This document shows positions 58,701 through 64,000 of a DNA stretch of 64,000 bases, piece by piece. The stretch is from positions 682,001 to 746,000 of the forward strand of contig NZ_OY781106.1 of NCBI RefSeq assembly GCF_963676475.1, given 5' to 3'. The translations under genes and the position numbers were made by a program. The notes under the pieces are model-generated. The model was not told the DNA's origin. It worked only from the letters and a program-made list of their open reading frames with translations, and did no database searches. Origin of the DNA: an uncultured Celeribacter sp. Its GTDB lineage: Bacteria > Pseudomonadota > Alphaproteobacteria > Rhodobacterales > Rhodobacteraceae. Each line of letters begins with the position of its first letter. Position 1 is the stretch's first letter.

Positions 58701-59075
58701 TCACATAAAGCCGAGCTCAAGCCGGGCTTCGTCCGACATCATCTCCATGCCCCAGGGCGGGTTCCAGGTCAGTTCGACATCGACCTGTTTGACGCCGGGC
58801 AGGGGCTCGATCGCATCGGCCAGCCAGCCGGGCATTTCGCCCGCCACAGGACAGCCGGGTGCGGTCAGGGTCAAAAGCACCAGAACCTCGTTTTCGTCAT
58901 TGATCTCAATCGTATAGACGAGGCCAAGATCATAGATGTTGACCGGAATTTCCGGGTCATAGACGGTGCGACAGGCCTCGACGACCGCTTCGTGCAGCGG
59001 GTGATCGGTGCTCGACGGTTTGATCAGCGGCGCCCCTTCGACAGGGCCGTCCTGGGAGTGTGCTTCTTCGCTCAT
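58701..59075 (-). CDS. MIP18/DUF59-family Fe-S assembly protein, SufT-like
   Basis: 124 residues. DUF59 core: ACRTVYDPEIPVNIYDLGLV, then LLTLTAPGCPVAGEMPGWLA with the conserved Cys, and VDVELTWNPPWGMEMMSDEA. SufT-type proteins assist Fe-S cluster maturation. N-terminal 25 residues are a family-atypical, acidic extension. AGGAAG before the ATG. Downstream of the pyruvate kinase gene on the same strand (64 bp). Confidence 0.92.
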   Translation of the reverse strand: MSEEAHSQDGPVEGAPLIKPSSTDHPLHEAVVEACRTVYDPEIPVNIYDLGLVYTIEINDENEVLVLLTLTAPGCPVAGEMPGWLADAIEPLPGVKQVDVELTWNPPWGMEMMSDEARLELGFM

Positions 59076-59139
59076 GCGCGCTTCCTCTATTTCTGAGGGA
59101 ACATATAAGGAATGCGGCGCAAAACGTCCAGTGCCTGAC

Positions 59140-60639
59140 TTATAAACTCAGAGATCCGCGCCAGGACCGCAGCGGTGCGAGGCGTGCGGATTTCTTCGAC
59201 ATATGGCGATCCATCCGCCCGAGGATGCGCGACAGAAAATGGATGGTCTCCAAGACATAAGGCCCTTTGTTCAGCATCACGCAATCGGCACGCTGCGCCA
59301 TGGCGGCGTCGGTGGTCTCCGCGCGACTGGCAAGACCTTGTTTCATTAGCCCTTCGAGCACCTGCGTGGCCCAAACCACCGGCGTATGTGCCGCTTCGCA
59401 GAGCCAAAGCACCTCTTCCTGAATCTCGCTCATCCGCTCCAGCCCAATTTCCACCGCCAGATCGCCCCGCGCGATCATCACGGCGGTCTCGGTCAGAGCA
59501 CCCGCCTGCACAATCAGCCGCGGCAGGTTGCGCACGGCGAGGCCGGTTTCGATCTTGAGCACGAGAGCCGGGCGCGCACCGTCAGGCGCGAGGCGTTTGT
59601 CCACTTCTTCGACCAAAAGCCGGATGTCTTCGGGCGTCTGGACAAAGGAATACCCGATCATATCGGCGCGCCCGACGACGAAATCGAGCGCCACGCGATC
59701 CTCTTCGGTCAGCGCCGGGATGTCGATTTCGACAGCGGGCAGGTTAAAGCCTTTCTCGGGCTTGACCTTCACCCCGTCCGGCCCTGCGCGAATGACGCGC
59801 AGTTTTGCGCCTTTCTGTGTGATTTCAATCACCTCCGCGCCGATCTTCCCATCATCGATAAAGACCTGCATGCCGGGCGTCAGCCGGTCGATCAGGTCGG
59901 GGTGGCTGAGCGTGGTGGTCACATGTTTGACCTTAGGCCCCGGAGCCTCGCGACGAATGTCGAGACGATCGCCGACGTGAACGCGCTGCTTGTTCGGGCC
60001 CGCAACTGGCCCCGTGCGCAGTTTCGGCCCCGCGAGATCCATAAGCACCGGCACATAGCGCCCGATCTCCTCGCCCGCCGCGCGAATACGGTCGATCATC
60101 GCCTGCCAGACCTCAGGTCCGTCATGGGCGCAGTTGATGCGCATGGCGTCGGCGCCTGCACGGATCATGCCGGGGATGAGATCGGGGTCTGTGGCAGATT
60201 CGGTCGGCAGGGTCAGAAGGATACGCGAGCGCGGCGCGCCTGAGGCCCCGGTGCCAAAGAGTGTATCGCGCCGGGCCGCGAGGCGGTCGGGACCTTGCGC
60301 GAAGTCCTCGAATTGAGGACGTGGGGCGCTGTCTCCGGCCAGCGCGGCGAGCGTGGCCTCCAAGGCATCGAGGGAGGCGCGCACATGCGGCTCGGCGCGG
60401 CCCAGGGTTGAGAGGCCCAAAGCGGCCAGATCGGGCTGCATCGGCGTCAAATCGGCGTGGCGAAAGGCCAGATAGCTGGCGAGATTCTGCGCCGAGGGCC
60501 GAAAGGCCGTGCGCATCTCCATGCCGTCCCAGTCCTGCCAGACTGTGTTTGTCTCTTCCGCAATCCGGTCGCGCAGGCCGCGAAATTCGATCAAAAGCCG
60601 TTTCGGATCGGGGGGCAGAGGGCAAAAGGATATTGGCAT
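59140..60639 (-). CDS. Atypical pyruvate kinase with an N-terminal extension
   Basis: 499 residues. Pyruvate kinase barrel from about residue 137: ADAMRINCAHDG, VLMDLAGPKLRTG, a B-domain (about 215-300), KIETGLAVRNL with the catalytic Lys-Glu, and IARGDLAVEIGLERMSEIQE. The usual C-terminal MLSGETA segment instead reads VMLNKGPYVLETI, and the allosteric C-terminal domain is missing; the protein ends 40 residues later. The first 135 residues have no counterpart in normal pyruvate kinases and form an unknown domain. Activity is likely but regulation must differ from the classical enzyme. Confidence 0.85.
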   Translation of the reverse strand: MPISFCPLPPDPKRLLIEFRGLRDRIAEETNTVWQDWDGMEMRTAFRPSAQNLASYLAFRHADLTPMQPDLAALGLSTLGRAEPHVRASLDALEATLAALAGDSAPRPQFEDFAQGPDRLAARRDTLFGTGASGAPRSRILLTLPTESATDPDLIPGMIRAGADAMRINCAHDGPEVWQAMIDRIRAAGEEIGRYVPVLMDLAGPKLRTGPVAGPNKQRVHVGDRLDIRREAPGPKVKHVTTTLSHPDLIDRLTPGMQVFIDDGKIGAEVIEITQKGAKLRVIRAGPDGVKVKPEKGFNLPAVEIDIPALTEEDRVALDFVVGRADMIGYSFVQTPEDIRLLVEEVDKRLAPDGARPALVLKIETGLAVRNLPRLIVQAGALTETAVMIARGDLAVEIGLERMSEIQEEVLWLCEAAHTPVVWATQVLEGLMKQGLASRAETTDAAMAQRADCVMLNKGPYVLETIHFLSRILGRMDRHMSKKSARLAPLRSWRGSLSL

Positions 60640-60759
60640 GGGGGCACCTGTAAGACGTCAACCACTCCCCTTTGATCTCCGAATGTAACAGGGAGATGGC
60701 ATGCCATGGAGATGGGTATGAAACTCTGCATTTTTCAGGGGTTGCGACCATTTGGCCGA

Positions 60760-62175
60760 TCAGGCCCCTTTGCTTCGGGATTTGCGCGCAGGCATCGGGC
60801 GGACGCGTTTTTCGATCGTATCAAAAAGCGCCCCTGCGAGGTCCTTGCCGGTCGCATTTTCCGCGCCCTCAAAGCCCGGAGAGGAGTTGACCTCCAAGAC
60901 CTTCGGCCCGTCTTCGGCGCGCAATAGGTCTACCCCCGCCATACGCAAGCCAAAGGCCTTGGCCGAGCGCAGCGCGGTTTCGCGTTCCGCCTTGGTGATC
61001 CGCACCGGGCTGGCGGTGCCGCCCAGATGCAGGTTCGAACGGAAATCGCCCCCCGAAGAGGTGCGTTTGATCGCCGCCACCACCTTGCCGTCGATCACCA
61101 CACAGCGGATGTCCACCCCCGCCGCCTCTTTAACGAAATGCTGGACGAGGAAATTGGCCTTCAGCCCGCGAAAGGCGGAAATCACCGATTGCGCGGCTTT
61201 CTTGGTCTCGGCCAACACCACGCCACGGCCTTGGGTCGATTCCAGCAGTTTGACGATCAAAGGCGCCTGACCGGCCAGAGCGATCAGGTTGTCCGTGTCC
61301 TTGGGGGAGGCGGCAAAGGCGGTCGTCGGCATGCCGATGCGATGACGGGCCAGCACCTGATGCGCCTGCAATTTATCGCGCGATTTGGTGATGCCTTCGG
61401 AGCCGTTGACGCAAAAGGTGCCGATGGTCTCGAACTGGCGGATCACGGCGGTGCCATAGGACGTGATCGAGGCGCCGATGCGCGGGATCACCGCATCATA
61501 GCGGGGCAGGCGCTTACCATCGTAGTAAATCTCCGGCGCCATGGCGTTGATCGCCATGTAGCAGCGCGTGGTGTCGATCACCTCGACCACATGGCCACGT
61601 GCTTCGCCTTCGTCGATCAATCGGCGGGTGGAATAATTGTCGGGCTCGCGCGACAGAACCGCAATGCGCAGGGGCCGCGCGGGCGTGGCCGTGCGGATGG
61701 CGGTGGTGAAATAGACCGTGTCATCGCGCTCCGGCTGGCAAAAGCTCTCCGTCGGTTGCACGATCATGTCGTCCTGAATGGCCTGACGCCCCAAAAGCAT
61801 CCGGTAGGTCATATTTGTGCGGTTGGTGAGCGTGATCTCGATGGGCCAGCGCCGATCGCCCATCTCGATCTCCGTCGCGATCACGTAACGAAGCTCGGTT
61901 TCGCCATTCGACGAGGTCACTTCGCGCCGATCTACCACATCGGCAGAACAGGAAATGGTAATGTCCTCACGCCCGGGCACCGGATGGATGTTGAACCGCA
62001 CTTTGGGGGCGTCCGCCTTGCCAAAAGGTTCGATGTCAAAGGCATGCAGCGCCGAGGTTTTGGCGCCGGTGTCCACCTTGATCTTCAGCGCAGGCAGGCC
62101 CAGCGCCGGCAGTGCGGCCCATTCTTCCCATCCCAGTGCAAAGCCAAAAGTCTGGCCATTATTCGTGCCCGTCAT
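60760..62175 (-). CDS. Fusion of retropepsin-like protease (RimB/RloA type) and RimK ATP-grasp ligase
   Basis: 471 residues from ATG 62175; the longer frame upstream lacks protein character. First domain, about 8-150: the DUF785-type aspartic protease with LKIKVDTGAKTSALHAFDIE and LLGRQAIQDDMIV. Second domain, about 165-465: RimK, an ATP-grasp ligase that adds Glu to ribosomal protein S6, with FETIGTFCVNGSEGITKSRD, LIVKLLESTQGRGVVLAETK, FVKEAAGVDIRCVVIDGKVV and VLEVNSSPGFEGAENATG. Normally separate genes; here writer and a possible trimmer are one chain. Confidence 0.9.
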   Translation of the reverse strand: MTGTNNGQTFGFALGWEEWAALPALGLPALKIKVDTGAKTSALHAFDIEPFGKADAPKVRFNIHPVPGREDITISCSADVVDRREVTSSNGETELRYVIATEIEMGDRRWPIEITLTNRTNMTYRMLLGRQAIQDDMIVQPTESFCQPERDDTVYFTTAIRTATPARPLRIAVLSREPDNYSTRRLIDEGEARGHVVEVIDTTRCYMAINAMAPEIYYDGKRLPRYDAVIPRIGASITSYGTAVIRQFETIGTFCVNGSEGITKSRDKLQAHQVLARHRIGMPTTAFAASPKDTDNLIALAGQAPLIVKLLESTQGRGVVLAETKKAAQSVISAFRGLKANFLVQHFVKEAAGVDIRCVVIDGKVVAAIKRTSSGGDFRSNLHLGGTASPVRITKAERETALRSAKAFGLRMAGVDLLRAEDGPKVLEVNSSPGFEGAENATGKDLAGALFDTIEKRVRPMPARKSRSKGA

Positions 62176-62598
62176 ATCCGTGCCCGTCCTCGTTATGGTG
62201 TTTCTTATGGTGGAGGAAAAGGCGGTGCGATGAAACGCCCAACTCCGCCTTTGGGCGCCCAATGTCATTGTTGCGCGAGTCTGGCAAGGACTTTCTGGCA
62301 TGCGGATTTGTGGGTTTCGTGACGGTGGCAAAAACAGGGCAAAACACGCCGCGCCAAGGCTGCGTCGGACCCCATTTTGCAGGGCGCAAAAGGTTATTTC
62401 CTGAACGTTGCCGGGGCGAAACGGCGAAAACTGCATGTTTCTTGAGCGTTTTGTACCGAGGGCCGGTCGCAGGGGAGGTGCGGCGCCCATGTAACGCTTT
62501 CGTTACAGCCTGCGCCGCCGCAGGCTTGGGGCAGGGACACAAGACCCGGACAGGCCAATCTGGCGTGCATTCGGGCGATCAATTCAGGGGAAGATAGA
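62176..62598. other. Gene-free region upstream of the NCS2 permease
   Basis: 423 bp between divergent genes. The only structure is the nested hairpin at 62480-62518; GGGGAAG precedes the permease ATG. I see no purine-riboswitch core, tRNA or coding frame. Confidence 0.5.
62480..62518. promoter_or_regulatory. Nested palindrome in the permease promoter region
   Basis: Inner dyad TGTAACG 62490-62496 / CGTTACA 62501-62507 with loop CTTT, inside outer arms GCGGCGC 62480-62486 / GCGCCGC 62512-62518. Possible operator (a TetR/GntR-like GTAACG...CGTTAC) or mRNA hairpin. Confidence 0.6.
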
Positions 62599-63909
62599 AT
62601 GAGCCAAGAAGAGTTTATGCCGCTGGTCTACAAGCTGGACGACGTGCCGCCGCCACCCAAGGCCGCGCTGGCCGCGGTCCAGCACGTGTTGGCCTCCATC
62701 GTCGGCATCGCCACGCCCTCGCTGATCATCGGCGGCGCTTTGGGGTTGGGGGCCTATATCCCCTACCTCATCGCCATGGCGTTTTTCGTCTCGGGTGTGG
62801 CGACCTTCATCCAATGTAAGACCATCGGTCCGGTGGGCTCGGGGCTTTTGTCGTTGCAAGGCACGTCTTTTGCTTTCCTCGGCGCCATTCTGGCTGCGGG
62901 GTTCGCGGTCAAGGGCCGGGGCGGCAGCGAGGAAGACATTCTGGCGATGATCTTCGGGCTCTGCCTCGTCGGCTCGCTGGTGGAAATCATCCTGTCGCAA
63001 TTCCTCGACAAGCTGAAACGCATCATCACGCCTACGGTGACGGGCATCGTGATCACCGTCATCGGCCTGTCGCTGATCAAGGCGGGGTTCACCGATTTCG
63101 CCGGCGGCGCCATGGCGGGCGAAGACCTCGGCAAGCCGCTTTACCTTTTGCTGGGCACTCTGGTTGTGGCGATCATGATTGGCCTCATCGTCGGCACCAT
63201 CGTGGCCAGTTTCTTTGGTCTGGTGAATTTCGGCATGCTCAGCTCAGCGCAGCTTTTTGCCCTGCCGGTGCCGTTCAAATATGGCTTCGATTTCGACTTC
63301 GGGCTCTTCATCCCGCTGGCTTTTCTCTACCTCGTCACCGCCATCGAGACCTCGGGCGATCTGACCGCCAATTCGGTGATCTCCGGCGAGCCGGTCGAAG
63401 GCCCGCTCTATATGAAGCGCATCAAGGGTGGCGTTCTGGGCGATGGCGTCAATTCGGCGCTGGCTGCCGTGTTCAACACCTTCCCCAACACCACGTTTTC
63501 GCAAAACAACGGCGTAATCCAGATGACCGGCGTCGCTTCGCGCCATGTCGGCCTCTATATGGGCGGGTTTCTGGTGCTCTTGGGGCTGTTTCCGGTGATT
63601 GGCACTTTCTTTCTGATCATTCCGAAGCCGGTTCTGGGCGGCGCGACTTTGGTGCTCTTTTCGACCATCGCGGTCGCGGGCATTCGCATCCTGTCTTCAG
63701 AGGACATGACCCTGCGCCGGGTGTACATCATGGCCGTGTCCTTTGGTTTGGCGCTTGGGGTCACACTGGTGCCCGACGCGACGCAGAACCTGCCGACCTT
63801 TCTGAAACAGGTCTTCGCCGCGCCCATCACCCTCGCGGGGCTTTCGGCGATCATCCTGTCGCTGGCGATCCCCGAAGACGCCAAGGCGACCATCGAGGCG
63901 GCGGAGTAA
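62599..63909 (+). CDS. NCS2-family nucleobase:cation symporter (uracil-xanthine permease)
   Basis: 436 residues, about 12-14 spans. NCS2 hallmarks: AVQHVLASIVGIATPSLIIG, then GSGLLSLQGTSFAFLG, AIETSGDLTANSVISGEP (substrate-site Glu), and NTFPNTTFSQNNGVIQMTGV with ASRHVG. Imports xanthine, uric acid or uracil with H+ or Na+. No purine-degradation gene is complete in the window; a partial leftward frame follows. Confidence 0.94.
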   Translation: MSQEEFMPLVYKLDDVPPPPKAALAAVQHVLASIVGIATPSLIIGGALGLGAYIPYLIAMAFFVSGVATFIQCKTIGPVGSGLLSLQGTSFAFLGAILAAGFAVKGRGGSEEDILAMIFGLCLVGSLVEIILSQFLDKLKRIITPTVTGIVITVIGLSLIKAGFTDFAGGAMAGEDLGKPLYLLLGTLVVAIMIGLIVGTIVASFFGLVNFGMLSSAQLFALPVPFKYGFDFDFGLFIPLAFLYLVTAIETSGDLTANSVISGEPVEGPLYMKRIKGGVLGDGVNSALAAVFNTFPNTTFSQNNGVIQMTGVASRHVGLYMGGFLVLLGLFPVIGTFFLIIPKPVLGGATLVLFSTIAVAGIRILSSEDMTLRRVYIMAVSFGLALGVTLVPDATQNLPTFLKQVFAAPITLAGLSAIILSLAIPEDAKATIEAAE

Positions 63910-63911
63910 TC

Positions 63912-64000
63912 TCAAAGCCGGGCGCGAAGAGAGGCAGAGGCAAACTCTTGTCCCTTGAGCACCCAGCCCGTTCCGCCTTTCTCATAGCTCAGGGGCGGGC
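63912..64000 (-). CDS. Possible C-terminal end of a leftward gene, truncated by window edge
   Basis: On the minus strand an open frame runs from the window edge to a TGA at 63912-63914, giving 28 residues with protein-like character (YEKGGTGWVLKGQEFASASL, then RARL). The stop lies 3 bases after the permease stop, tail to tail. The full gene lies beyond the window; identity unknown. Confidence 0.4.
   Translation of the reverse strand, partial: PPLSYEKGGTGWVLKGQEFASASLRARL

Overview
The window looks like chromosomal DNA of a marine-type alphaproteobacterium, most likely Rhodobacteraceae (roseobacter group). Reasons: GC-rich genes with GC-rich third positions; a B12-dependent ribonucleotide reductase; PhoX; TRAP transporters; an Entner-Doudoroff gene pair; leucyl/arginyl-tRNA-protein transferase; and several small families known mainly from Rhodobacter relatives (RSP_7527-like, the RSP_2648-like PIN protein, DUF2852, DUF6778, DUF2927). 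I see no rRNA, tRNA, CRISPR array, transposase or prophage. Most of the window is ordinary core genome, with a few AT-richer orphan genes dropped between core operons.

Layout. 1-4.2 kb: 3' part of nrdJ and a small follower gene, then a structured intergenic region with a candidate sRNA, a strong terminator, a 5 x 24-bp array of palindromic units and two large hairpins. 4.2-8.6 kb: a small protein and an XRE-type regulator, then the leftward ilv operon, which has a readable attenuator (promoter, 16-residue leader peptide with an IILVVV run, overlapping hairpins, terminator) and an AT-rich membrane-protein gene between ilvI and ilvH. 8.7-17.1 kb: OmpA-type protein, ModE-like regulator and an orphan modA with two dyads between them, YbjN-like protein, zinc alcohol dehydrogenase, a DUF6228-like orphan, an AraC regulator and phoX behind a three-repeat Pho box. 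17.2-28.5 kb: a ParB-like orphan, then two paralogous TRAP binding proteins separated by a cytochrome b561, an arsR-permease-thioredoxin operon and a two-component system; the second binding protein heads a complete TRAP operon with unusually long permeases.

28.6-43.8 kb: small hypotheticals, bpt, RDD and DUF2852 proteins, GFA protein, pepT, glnE, a DUF442 phosphatase, eda, an old yellow enzyme, a GNAT and edd. eda and edd each carry the same TTAGCGCTAA palindrome upstream, so the split Entner-Doudoroff pair is probably controlled by one LacI-type repressor. 43.8-51.8 kb: RlmI-like methyltransferase, PIN protein, M48 protease, CoxE-like VWA protein, DUF2927 protein, DUF2934 protein, MoxR ATPase and DksA with a degenerate zinc site. 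52-64 kb: FAD monooxygenase, tpiA, 2OG-Fe(II) oxygenase, GFA, TfoX-like, IscA-type protein, DUF3307, SatD with a duplicated operator, LysR, SufT-like protein, an atypical pyruvate kinase, a fused retropepsin-RimK ligase, and an NCS2 nucleobase permease.

Functionally the window joins central carbon metabolism (edd, eda, tpiA, pyruvate kinase), nitrogen control (glnE), branched-chain amino acid synthesis, phosphate and molybdate scavenging, organic-acid uptake, Fe-S assembly and the stringent response. I did not find a clearly undescribed multi-gene system. The best leads are regulatory: the ilv attenuator, the palindromic 24-bp array, the terminator whose loop holds the start codon of the RlmI-like gene, the satD double operator, and the ACATTA dyad cluster at 31.9 kb.
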